Below are positions 7,222 through 14,310 of a stretch of 17,653 bases of DNA, piece by piece (the stretch's first letter is position 1; every line of letters begins with the position of its first letter). The translations under genes were made by a program, and so were the position numbers. This stretch comes from JAEHDI01 sp035455185 (lineage in GTDB: Bacteria > Acidobacteriota > Terriglobia > Bryobacterales > Bryobacteraceae), in contig DATIFQ010000489.1 of assembly GCA_035455185.1 (NCBI GenBank), positions 1 to 17,653 of the forward strand, given 5' to 3'. The notes under the pieces were generated by a model. The model saw only the letters and a program-made list of their open reading frames with translations. It was not told where the DNA came from and made no database searches.

Positions 7222-7886
7222 CAACGCGCCTCGCCGGACGGGACCTTCTCCATCAGCAGTTTCACTGTCACCGTGGGCTCGGCGGAAAAGCGAACGCGCG
7301 GATCGTCGACGAACGCGTGGACCTGAAACTGCCTCTCCCCCACGACGGCCCCCAGATCGACCGGATCGGTCTCCGCGTTTTCGATCTGGACCACGCGACT
7401 CTCCGGACCGATGATCCACACTCGCGGCGGGTCCGCTTCCAGGCGCTGGATACGATAGCCATCGGGCGGTGGCGCCGAAAACCGGACTTGCACCGGCACT
7501 TCGCGGGTCACCCGCTGCTCAAATCGCAACCGAAGCTGGGAGGGCATCGCTCGCACAAGTTTCACACCCGCCGGCAGTACTACGGTCTCCGCATCCACCG
7601 TGAACGTCCGCTCGCCCGGACGAACGACCTGCTTCAGGTCAAACACCACCGATACCGACGAGAGCGCATTTGGTTTCAGCGCCGAGGACGCCCCCATTAC
7701 CTCAAGGTGTACGCTGCCCGGCGTCTCGGAGCTGATTTCCAGTTCTGCGGGGACATTTCGGAATTCCAGCGGCGCCGAAATGGAGGTCGCCAGTTGTGGT
7801 TCTCCCACCACCGCGAGCCACAATGCTACCGCCAGCGCCAGCGATAGGATCTTCCAGCCGATGTTCTCGAGCAGGAGCCGCTTCAT
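7221..7886 (-). CDS. cdaR: YbbR-like protein CdaR, predicted regulator of CdaA
   Basis: The 221-residue protein has one N-terminal membrane anchor (about residues 9-27, GWKILSLALAVALWLAVVGE) followed by extracytoplasmic YbbR-type beta domains. Visible landmarks are PLEFRNVPAELEI, LEVMGASSAL, then VPVQVRFSAPPPDGYRI and DPPRVWIIGPESRV, which resemble repeated YbbR units. It has about two units, fewer than the long Bacillus CdaR. CdaR proteins bind the membrane part of CdaA and adjust c-di-AMP production. An in-frame TTG at 7907 could extend the protein by 7 residues. I chose the ATG at 7886 because it overlaps the cdaA stop as ATGA, has AAGGAG 9 nt upstream and begins with the usual MKRLLLENIGWK. 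Confidence 0.9.
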   Translation of the reverse strand: MKRLLLENIGWKILSLALAVALWLAVVGEPQLATSISAPLEFRNVPAELEISSETPGSVHLEVMGASSALKPNALSSVSVVFDLKQVVRPGERTFTVDAETVVLPAGVKLVRAMPSQLRLRFEQRVTREVPVQVRFSAPPPDGYRIQRLEADPPRVWIIGPESRVVQIENAETDPVDLGAVVGERQFQVHAFVDDPRVRFSAEPTVTVKLLMEKVPSGEAR

Positions 7887-8746
7887 TCCTCCCGGCTCCT
7901 TGTCCAATGCGGCTCACCGGAATTCAGCGGGATGTCGCCCGCCTCTTCGCCGGCCAGGGCCGCGCCCGGCGCCCTCCGCCCGAAGTGTTCCGCGAAACGC
8001 TCGGCGACATGCCGCAGCGTGACGCCTATCTCGATCTCGCCGTAAGCCGCCACCGAGATGCGCCCCGTTTCCTCGGACACCACGATCGCCAGGCAATCGC
8101 TCTCCTCGGTCAAGCCGATCGCCGCCCTGTGCCGCGTCCCCAACTTGCGCGAAAGCGCGGGGTTCATGCTCAGCGGCAGAAAACAGGCCGCGGCCGCCAC
8201 CCGGTCCCGCTGGACGATCACCGCTCCGTCGTGCAGAGCGCCGCCGGGCTGGAAAATGCTCAACAGAATGTCGCGGGACAGATGCGCGTCGAGCGGCACT
8301 CCGCTCTCGACAAAGGTCCGCAGCCCGCTGTCCTTCTCGATGACAATCAGCGCACCGGTCTTCTGTTCGGCCAGTTGGCCCAGGGCCAGCAGGATCTCGT
8401 CCGCCGATTCGAGCCGTTGCAGGCGTCCGCCGAATCCAAGCCACCGCCGGCGCCCAAGCCGGAGCAGCGCCCGCCGGATCTCCGACTGGAACAGAACGAT
8501 GAGCACGAAGGCCGTATACGGAACAACCGTTGCCAGGATCGAGCGCAACAACTCGAAGCCGAACCGGCTTGCCAGCAGATAAGTCACCAGGAATACGGCG
8601 ACACCCGTAAGTACCTGGGCCGAGCGCCGGCCCCGCACAAGCATGAAAAACTGGTAGATCAGGAAGGCGACCAGCAGGATGTCGATGACAGCCGTGAAGC
8701 TGAGCTTTGGAAGCGAGGCTGGAAACGGCCAAAAGAGAAATGTCAT
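7883..8746 (-). CDS. cdaA: Membrane diadenylate cyclase CdaA
   Basis: CdaA makes the second messenger c-di-AMP from two ATP. Three N-terminal transmembrane helices (about residues 17-37, 43-61 and 66-86) are followed by a short helical linker and a DAC (DisA_N) domain. Both catalytic signatures are present: DGA at 173-175 in GALHDGAVIV and RHR at 205-207 in LGTRHRAAIGLTEESD. The last 40 or so residues are low-complexity and likely disordered. At 287 residues it has ordinary CdaA length. TTG at 8749 directly precedes the ATG, and I use the ATG. The Shine-Dalgarno sequence is weak. The gene begins about 30 nt after the DUF362 stop and overlaps cdaR by 4 nt, so it is co-transcribed with cdaR and glmM. 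No riboswitch or c-di-AMP receptor gene is seen in the window. Confidence 0.96.
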   Translation of the reverse strand: MTFLFWPFPASLPKLSFTAVIDILLVAFLIYQFFMLVRGRRSAQVLTGVAVFLVTYLLASRFGFELLRSILATVVPYTAFVLIVLFQSEIRRALLRLGRRRWLGFGGRLQRLESADEILLALGQLAEQKTGALIVIEKDSGLRTFVESGVPLDAHLSRDILLSIFQPGGALHDGAVIVQRDRVAAAACFLPLSMNPALSRKLGTRHRAAIGLTEESDCLAIVVSEETGRISVAAYGEIEIGVTLRHVAERFAEHFGRRAPGAALAGEEAGDIPLNSGEPHWTRSREE

Positions 8747-8779
8747 CAATTCCGAGCTTCTATCTTAGCCCGGACCCGA

Positions 8780-9892
8780 TTATCCGCGAAACCGGAATCG
8801 CGCCGCGTCGATCGCTACCCCGCGGACCTCGATCTTTCTGAGGTCCGTGGACCCGATGCCGACCGCCTCTGCCAGTCTCATCGTGTTGTCGCAAGTGAGA
8901 AACGGCGCAGTGCCTCGCTCGGCCCTCGGGTCAAACCCCATGATCGCGGTCGCCACCGCGTCGGCCGTCACCGGGTTGGTCCCCACCACCAGCACTCCCG
9001 GGTGAACTCGCCGGACGCCGCGCACCCACGGACCCTCGCCTCCCGCGATCGTCTCGATGCCATCGATGATCGACAGGTCGATGGGTCGTGCTGCCACAAG
9101 GTCCGTCACGATGCGCGGCACCCGGTATCCCGCCTCGCGGCTCGACGCCGGATCCAGTTCCTGTGGCGCGCTCTTCGGCGGCCGCCGCCTGCCGTTGTGG
9201 AGGACTTCCACGCGGCCCTTCGTGGGACTCTCGTTGGGTTCATCCTCCCGCGTGTCGTCTCCGTAGATCGATGCCGGCGTGATCCCGAAGAAGTTCTTCA
9301 GCGCGAGCGTGACGCCGCAGGTCGCGTGTTCTTTCAGCTTGGCCATCGACACCAGCACATCGGTGTCCTCGTACGCCTTATTGAGGTCGTACGCGGGATA
9401 GATGTATGCTCCTCCGGGTACCCGGAATCGCCCGTAGCTCTTGCTCTTTCCGAGCGCGTTCGTATTCTCGAACTCCACGCCGGGCGCAGCGTTCTTCAGC
9501 GCGCGCACGTTCCACCCCGAATCCAGCATGAACTCTTCGAGCGGCCCCGCCGTCGCCCAGCAGCTTTCGACGAAACGAATTCGCCGCGCGCCGGCTCGTC
9601 CAAGCAGATGCGCCAGCGACCCAGCCATCTTCGGATGCGAAAAGTGCGTCACCGCCGGCGGACGGCCTTCTACACGGTCCCCGGGACTCCCGGTCAGGTT
9701 CAACTTCACTGTGACCGTCTTCCCACGCACGAACCCGCTCAGCCCGCCAATCTGGTCGAACATTGTGGACAGAACGGTGTTCAGGTCTTCGTTGTACGAG
9801 GGGCACTTCGCCACGGCGACCGGCGGCGCCGGCGGTTCCTTCGCCGACAGCCCCGCTGCGCCGAGCAATCCCAGAAATTCGCGGCGTCTCAT
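8780..9892 (-). CDS. Tat-signal DUF362 domain protein
   Basis: The N-terminus MRRREFLGLLGAAGLSA is a twin-arginine signal (RR-E-F-L, then a hydrophobic stretch), implying export of a folded protein, often with a cofactor. The body matches DUF362: VTVKLNLTGSPGDR near residue 60, a sheet/helix region with GARRIRFVESCW, DVLVSMAKLKEHATCGVTLALKNFFG around 185-210, DLSIIDGIETIAGGEGPW, and GVLVVGTNPVTADAVATAIMGFDP near the end. Some DUF362 proteins carry ferredoxin-like Cys clusters. This one has only scattered cysteines and no CxxCxxC, so a 4Fe-4S domain is not supported. The start lies 4 nt after the upstream gene's stop, with no visible Shine-Dalgarno sequence and an inverted repeat covering the junction. 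The family's biochemical function is not established. Confidence 0.88.
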   Translation of the reverse strand: MRRREFLGLLGAAGLSAKEPPAPPVAVAKCPSYNEDLNTVLSTMFDQIGGLSGFVRGKTVTVKLNLTGSPGDRVEGRPPAVTHFSHPKMAGSLAHLLGRAGARRIRFVESCWATAGPLEEFMLDSGWNVRALKNAAPGVEFENTNALGKSKSYGRFRVPGGAYIYPAYDLNKAYEDTDVLVSMAKLKEHATCGVTLALKNFFGITPASIYGDDTREDEPNESPTKGRVEVLHNGRRRPPKSAPQELDPASSREAGYRVPRIVTDLVAARPIDLSIIDGIETIAGGEGPWVRGVRRVHPGVLVVGTNPVTADAVATAIMGFDPRAERGTAPFLTCDNTMRLAEAVGIGSTDLRKIEVRGVAIDAARFRFRG

Positions 9893-9908
9893 ACTATTAG
9901 TCTAGTAT
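9891..9908. promoter_or_regulatory. Inverted repeat ATACT-N8-AGTAT at the DUF362 start
   Basis: Read on the minus strand, ATACTA-GACTAA-TAGTAT is a perfect inverted repeat with 6-bp arms spanning 18 bp. It covers the stop of the upstream gene and the first two bases of the DUF362 ATG. The arrangement matches the site at the tetR start (12321-12338): same outer arms, same spacing, and the start codon placed the same way. It could be an operator or, less interestingly, AT-rich chance. Confidence 0.35.
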
Positions 9909-11261
9909 CAAGGTCGCGAAACCGGGCACTTCCGGAATGTCGACGGCCGTGCCGTCTTCTGTCGGATACAACTCCAGATCGCGCGCAGCCGCGTCGGGCG
10001 TCAGTAACTTCGCCCGCTTGTACGCGTCCGGAAACTGCGCCGTCACGTTCTCCACCGGATAGCCCGAAAAGTTTGCCAGGTGCAGAACGACCGGCTTCCC
10101 TCCAGGACCCTGAAGCAGGTTCGTCAGCATGCTCGACACGTTGAACAGCCGCGCGCCGAGGTTGCTGCGCCCGACCATCGAGTTCACGCCCTTCCACAGC
10201 GCGTCCAGCCGTTCGACGTCCTCCTTGCCCATCGTCACCTGGTCACGGCGCGCGGCCGGAAACCGCCAGCCTGCCGGCCCGGAGAGCAGCGTGCCGCCGG
10301 CCCGCGCGAACCCCCGCAGCACTTCGGTCTGCTCCGGCGTGAGCGACTCACGGTCGACGCTCACCGCCATCTTCGACCCCTTCAGCGACTCGGCCTCCAG
10401 TTTCCAACGCGGCACCGGCCTCACCGGCGTGTTTTTCACCGCGACCATGTCCAGGATGCTTCCCGCCAGCAGCGCGCCGCTATCGGCGTCCTGCACGACC
10501 GCCAGCCCGGCGTGCGGCTCGTATTGCCGCCACTCCTTGTGGTTCTCGAAGTAGCGCAGGTACGCTCCCATCTCCCGCCAAGTCTTGAGCGCCACCGCGT
10601 CTCGTGCGAGCAGTCGCCGCGCGAACTCGCCGTCCAGCGTCACGATCCATCGCGCTCCGGTGAGCGCCGCATCGCAGATCGCCTGGATATAGCGCGTCGG
10701 CTGGATGATCCCTTTCTTCGGGGGCTCGTACGCGATCCAGATTGTTGCCGAAGTCGCGGCCCGCGCGAACCGCAGAAAGCCGGTGTTCGTGTCGACCCAA
10801 GGCGTGCCCGTCGGCGCTGCCCTCACCGCGCCGTCCTCCTGCGCGTGCAGCCCCGGCCAGACGCCCTGTGATGTGCCGGTGATCACGCCCGCATCCCGGA
10901 ACGGTACGGCGCCTCGCGGGGACAGTTCGATCACTGTGCCTCCAGCCTTTCCGACGCCTTCTCGCACATACTGCGCCACTTCCGTCTCGAAGTCGCCCTC
11001 GAGCACAACGCCGTTCAGTCTCGCCGCCATCGCCCGGCCCGCCGCCGCTGCCGTGTCGCTTCCCGGCCGGATCACTCCGAGCGTGACGAGTCCGCGCCCC
11101 GCCGCCGCCGCGCTGAGTTCCGCCGACCAGTGCGCCTCCTCGAGCATCAGACAATTCATCGGCGTCTCCGCCAGCAACTCGAGCGACTTCGGCTCGCCTG
11201 AGATCCAACGCACCGGCACCCAATCAGCCACCGCGGCCAACAGGATTAATGCAAACACCAT
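9897..11261 (-). CDS. Predicted exported protein of unknown function, possibly glycosidase-like
   Basis: I do not recognise a named family with confidence. From the ATG at 11261 the protein has 454 residues and begins with a hydrophobic segment (MVFALILLAAVADWV) that looks like a short signal peptide. The frame is open to an ATG at 11333, but the 24 extra residues would put the signal internally and run into the divergent promoter gap. The middle part (TSATIWIAYEPPKKGIIQPT, then CDAALTGARWIVTLDGEF and WREMGAYLRYFENHKEW) has an alternating strand/helix feel, like part of a TIM barrel. A later part (LTPEQTEVLRGFARAGGTLL) resembles a Rossmann/amidotransferase-like module, and the end (PVVLHLANFSGYPVENVTAQ to the last residues) reads as a beta-sandwich. 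That order occurs in some glycoside hydrolase-like proteins, but no catalytic pair is identifiable. It lies 4 nt upstream of the DUF362 gene, so the two are probably co-expressed. Confidence 0.75.
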   Translation of the reverse strand: MVFALILLAAVADWVPVRWISGEPKSLELLAETPMNCLMLEEAHWSAELSAAAAGRGLVTLGVIRPGSDTAAAAGRAMAARLNGVVLEGDFETEVAQYVREGVGKAGGTVIELSPRGAVPFRDAGVITGTSQGVWPGLHAQEDGAVRAAPTGTPWVDTNTGFLRFARAATSATIWIAYEPPKKGIIQPTRYIQAICDAALTGARWIVTLDGEFARRLLARDAVALKTWREMGAYLRYFENHKEWRQYEPHAGLAVVQDADSGALLAGSILDMVAVKNTPVRPVPRWKLEAESLKGSKMAVSVDRESLTPEQTEVLRGFARAGGTLLSGPAGWRFPAARRDQVTMGKEDVERLDALWKGVNSMVGRSNLGARLFNVSSMLTNLLQGPGGKPVVLHLANFSGYPVENVTAQFPDAYKRAKLLTPDAAARDLELYPTEDGTAVDIPEVPGFATLILD

Positions 11262-11343
11262 ACCCTCACTGTACCCGTTCTTTCTCTCCAAGAGCCCGGC
11301 ACCAGGGTTGCTGTCTGGGGTAAGTGATATCATCTGAAAAACA

Positions 11344-12255
11344 ATGAAGGTTCGTCTCGCGATCGCGCTGGTAGTGTTGTCGTTCCTCGTAGTGGCCGCT
11401 GGCGTCTTTTACCCGCCAGTCCGGCTGTTCGGACTGGTGCTGATTGGCCGCAGCCCGCACTGCTCCATGGCGCAAGCCGTCGCGAGCGAGCACCACTTGC
11501 GGCAGTTGATCGATTCCAAGGACCGTATCCTGGCTGCCAGCCGCCTGATTGAGACGGACTCGAAAGGGTTCCGGCTGTGGGAAACGCCGATGGGCCGCTA
11601 CTGGATTCCACCGAACAGTGACTACGTGCTGCCCTGGAACCTCTCGGAACAGCACAACAAGATTTATGGAACGGGGGAGAAAGCGGTGGGTCGCGGTGAC
11701 ATCGTGCTGGATTGCGGCGCAAACGTCGGAGTTTACGTCCGGGAGTCGCTGGAAGCCGGTGCGAAGACGATCGTGGCGATTGAGCCGGGTCCGGAGAACA
11801 TCGAGTGCCTGCGGCGCAACTTTCCCGCCGAGATCGCAAGCGGCAAGGTGATCGTGTATGAGAAGGGCGTCTGGGACAAAGAGGATCTGCTGACGTTTTA
11901 CATGGATCCGAAGAATCCGGCTGGTGACAGCTTCGTGATCCGCCTCCAGGGGGATATCGAGAAACAGCAGATGCCGGTGACGACGATCGACAAGCTCGTT
12001 GAGGAACTGAAACTGGAGCGGGTCGACTACATCAAGATGGACATCGAGGGTGCCGAACAAAAGGCTTTGGCCGGCGGGCGGCAAACGATCGCGAAGTTCC
12101 ACCCGCGGCTGGCCCTGTCCACGTACCATCGTCCGGACGATCCCGAAAAGATTCCCGAACTGGTCCGGCAGGCATGGTCCGGATACCGGATCGAGTGCGG
12201 ACCCTGCGCATACGCCAACGGCATCATCCGTCCCGACGTGCTGTTCTTCCGCTAG
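11344..12255 (+). CDS. Membrane-anchored FkbM family methyltransferase
   Basis: This is a SAM-dependent methyltransferase of FkbM type, 303 residues. An N-terminal hydrophobic helix (about residues 4-35) should anchor it in the membrane. The Rossmann core begins with GDIVLDCGANVGVYVRE (SAM-binding loop, VLDCGANVG at 121-129) and IVAIEPGPENIECLRRNF, and carries the family signature VDYIKMDIEGAEQKAL around 227-242. It ends with GIIRPDVLFF. FkbM proteins O-methylate small molecules or sugars, and many sit in polysaccharide or glycan loci. None of the neighbours is a glycosyltransferase, so the substrate is unknown. The orientation of the anchor decides whether the catalytic domain is cytoplasmic, as its need for SAM would imply. 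There is no clear Shine-Dalgarno sequence before the ATG (AAAAACA). The gene diverges from the exported-protein gene across an 82-bp gap. Confidence 0.88.
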   Translation: MKVRLAIALVVLSFLVVAAGVFYPPVRLFGLVLIGRSPHCSMAQAVASEHHLRQLIDSKDRILAASRLIETDSKGFRLWETPMGRYWIPPNSDYVLPWNLSEQHNKIYGTGEKAVGRGDIVLDCGANVGVYVRESLEAGAKTIVAIEPGPENIECLRRNFPAEIASGKVIVYEKGVWDKEDLLTFYMDPKNPAGDSFVIRLQGDIEKQQMPVTTIDKLVEELKLERVDYIKMDIEGAEQKALAGGRQTIAKFHPRLALSTYHRPDDPEKIPELVRQAWSGYRIECGPCAYANGIIRPDVLFFR

Positions 12256-12295
12256 ACAAAACTTAAGACTTTTTCATGCGATTTTCCGGAACCCG

Positions 12296-12325
12296 ATGGC
12301 AACCGTAGCTCGTATTTTGTATACT
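12296..12325 (+). promoter_or_regulatory. Candidate promoter of the tetR-efflux operon
   Basis: ATGGCA (12296-12301) and TATACT (12320-12325) are separated by 18 bp in the AT-rich gap 12256-12336, immediately before tetR. The -10 matches consensus at 5 of 6 positions and the -35 at 4 of 6. Transcription would start only a few bases before the tetR ATG, giving a very short leader. No terminator for the preceding FkbM gene is obvious, only a small TTCCGGAA palindrome at 12284-12291. Confidence 0.45.
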
Positions 12326-12338
12326 GAGCGGTAAGTAT
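12321..12338. promoter_or_regulatory. Candidate operator ATACT-N8-AGTAT overlapping tetR -10 and start codon
   Basis: 5-bp inverted arms at 12321-12325 and 12334-12338 span 18 bp, the usual size of a TetR-family operator. They overlap both the -10 box and the tetR ATG. TetR-family repressors commonly bind at their own promoter, so this is a sensible autoregulatory site, though short arms can arise by chance. Confidence 0.4.
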
Positions 12339-12942
12339 GAAAACGGGAGCGACTTCAGCCGAGCTGCCGCCGCGTGAGGCAATCCGGAGAGCGGCCATCC
12401 GGCTCTTCTCACAAAAAGGATTTGCGGCAACTTCGACGCGAGAAATCTGCGAAAGGGCGAAGGTCACGAAACCGGTCCTGTACTACCACTTTGGGAGCAA
12501 GGAGCAACTCTACCGGGAACTGGTCGTCGATGCTGGGAACGAATCGCTCAAACAGATGCTGCTCGCGGCCTCTCGGGCCAGAGGGGCGCGGGAGAAACTC
12601 GTGGACGTGCTGGCGGCCGACTTTGAAGTCACGCGCCGTGACCCGGCCATGGCTCAAATGTTTTTCCACATGCTCTTCGCTCCTCGAAAAGAAACCCCAA
12701 CTGTCAACTACGTCCAGGTGGGAATGGAATGGCTGCGGATGATCGAGGGTATCGCCAGCGAAGGCGTCCATAACCGGGAACTGAAGGGAAAGCCGCGCGA
12801 GATTGCCGAGGCGCTTCTCGGCATTCACATGATTTACACCATGGGATACCTCCTCTTGGGCGAACCCGATCTGGACAGGAAGCTGGCAAAGCGCATTGTC
12901 AACCTGATGCTCCAGGGCTGCGGCAATGCTACCGGGCGGTAA
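12337..12942 (+). CDS. TetR/AcrR-family transcriptional regulator
   Basis: The 201-residue protein has a clear N-terminal TetR DNA-binding domain. AIRRAAIRLFSQKGFAATST (about 15-34) is followed by the helix-turn-helix REICERAKVTKPVLYYHFGSK (about 35-55), including the hallmark YYHF-x-SKE. The C-terminal part (60-201) is the variable all-helical ligand-binding and dimerisation domain, resembling the AcrR-type C-terminal domains often seen before efflux operons. The gene is first in the operon, 23 nt ahead of the tolC-like gene, so it is expected to repress itself and the pump until a pump substrate binds. A palindromic site overlaps its promoter and start codon. The ATG at 12337 has only a weak Shine-Dalgarno sequence (GAGCGG). 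The inducing ligand cannot be inferred. Confidence 0.93.
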   Translation: MKTGATSAELPPREAIRRAAIRLFSQKGFAATSTREICERAKVTKPVLYYHFGSKEQLYRELVVDAGNESLKQMLLAASRARGAREKLVDVLAADFEVTRRDPAMAQMFFHMLFAPRKETPTVNYVQVGMEWLRMIEGIASEGVHNRELKGKPREIAEALLGIHMIYTMGYLLLGEPDLDRKLAKRIVNLMLQGCGNATGR

Positions 12943-12965
12943 AGGCGTACTGGATAACATTTTCT

Positions 12966-14306
12966 ATGCGGCACTTGGTCTTACCGTGTTTATTGTTCGC
13001 TCTCCTTGCCCCGGTGTGGGCGGAGAGCGCTGCTGAAGAGAAGAGCGAACTGACGATCGAAGAAGCGGTGCGGATCGCGCTCGACCGGTACCCGGAGGTG
13101 GGCAAGGCGAGGGCTGCCGCCGACGTCCTGAAGGGCCGCATCCGCGAGGTGCGCGCGCAGGCCCTTCCGGAAGTCAACATCAACTCGAACTACACCCGCT
13201 GGCGCGATCCGAGTCTGCTCAACGCGTCCGGTCTCGACAAATTTCCCGAGGAACTGCGGAGAGCCCTGGTACCCACGCCGGTGAACCTGTTCGACTATGC
13301 CGTCACCGTGAAGCAACCGCTCTACACCGCCGGCAAGGTCGGAACGGCGTTGCGGCTGGCGTCCATTGAAGCCGAGGGCGCCTCGAGCGACATCGACCGC
13401 GCGCAGCAGGATCTCGCGATCTCAGTGGTGAAGGCGGCGTACGACCTCATGACGGCGGAACGGCTCCGCGACCTCGTCGCCGAAACACAGGAACAGAGGA
13501 GGCGGCAGCTCGAGATCGCACGGACGCGATATCGCAACGGCGTGGCAACGGAGGTGGACGTACTGCGGTCGGAGGTCGCGGTAGCGAACGTGACGCCCGA
13601 ACTCGTGCGTGCGGAAAACGGGATTCGCCAGGCGCGGGCGCTGGTCAACTTCTATCTGGTCCGGCCGATCGAATTCCCCACGCGCGTTCGAGGGGACTTC
13701 CAGGAGCAGCGATGGGAGCAGACCGATCTCGACTCACTGACGACCGAGGCGTTTCGAAGGAGGCCCGAACTGGTCCGCCTGCGGATCAGTGAGCGCAGCG
13801 CGGCCGCCCAACTTGACCTCGCGAAAGCTGAAAATAGGTTGCGGCTGGATTTCAACGCCAACTACGGGATCATGTCCCGGCTGCCCGAGAACCTCGCCGA
13901 TCCCACGTATGCCCGCTGGACGGCCGGCGTGAATTTCACCTTTCCGGTCTTCGACGGCTTCAAACGAAGCGGCCTCGTGTGGCAGGCGACCGCCAACCAG
14001 CGAGCAGCGCACCTGGAGCGGGAGAAAGTTGAGCAGCAGATCCGGCTTGGCCTGCAACAGGGCCTCGACGAGATCACCGCCGCGCGCGAGACCATCACTG
14101 CGGCGCGGGCGAACCAAAACCAGGCCGAGCGCGTGGTGTCGATGATGGAAGACAACTACAAGTACGGCGCCGCAACTACATTGGACGTGCTGGAAGCGCA
14201 GAACGCGCTGACACTGGCGCGGATGAACTTGCTACGTGGGCTTCGAGATTACTCCGTGGCCCGAGCGAGCCTGAAGTGGACGATCGGCGCGAATCCGTGG
14301 GAGTGA
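12966..14306 (+). CDS. TolC-family outer-membrane efflux protein
   Basis: The 446-residue protein has a signal peptide (about 1-19, LVLPCLLFALLAPVWA) and two OEP repeats. The first covers LTIEEAVRIALDRYPEVGKA through the long helices around 150-235. The second covers RRPELVRLRISERSAAAQLDLAKAE and FPVFDGFKRSGLVWQA through YKYGAATTLDVLEAQNALTLARMNLLRGLRDY at the end. TolC proteins trimerise into an outer-membrane barrel with a periplasmic helical tunnel, the exit duct of tripartite pumps. The paired motifs RYRNGVATEVDVL and YKYGAATTLDVL are the usual repeat landmarks. The gene lies 23 nt after tetR and ends 4 nt before the adaptor gene. No strong Shine-Dalgarno sequence is visible, so translation may depend on coupling to tetR. 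Confidence 0.94.
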   Translation: MRHLVLPCLLFALLAPVWAESAAEEKSELTIEEAVRIALDRYPEVGKARAAADVLKGRIREVRAQALPEVNINSNYTRWRDPSLLNASGLDKFPEELRRALVPTPVNLFDYAVTVKQPLYTAGKVGTALRLASIEAEGASSDIDRAQQDLAISVVKAAYDLMTAERLRDLVAETQEQRRRQLEIARTRYRNGVATEVDVLRSEVAVANVTPELVRAENGIRQARALVNFYLVRPIEFPTRVRGDFQEQRWEQTDLDSLTTEAFRRRPELVRLRISERSAAAQLDLAKAENRLRLDFNANYGIMSRLPENLADPTYARWTAGVNFTFPVFDGFKRSGLVWQATANQRAAHLEREKVEQQIRLGLQQGLDEITAARETITAARANQNQAERVVSMMEDNYKYGAATTLDVLEAQNALTLARMNLLRGLRDYSVARASLKWTIGANPWE

Positions 14307-14310
14307 GAAC

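Noticed and set aside
5860..7419. Long form of GlmM starting at 7419
   Set aside because: The extra 66 residues lie inside cdaR in another frame. The conserved GlmM N-terminus begins at 7221 with a TGATG overlap.
7796..10144. A 782-codon open frame on the + strand
   Set aside because: It lies antisense to cdaR, cdaA and the DUF362 gene, all of which have clear family motifs. Its translation is rich in Arg, Pro, His and Gln with no recognisable domain, typical of a shadow frame in GC-rich DNA.
11262..11343. Divergent promoter pair between the exported-protein and FkbM genes
   Set aside because: Only weak hexamers at wrong spacing (for example TATCAT on the + strand and TACAGT on the minus strand) are visible. 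A promoter must exist here but I cannot place it.
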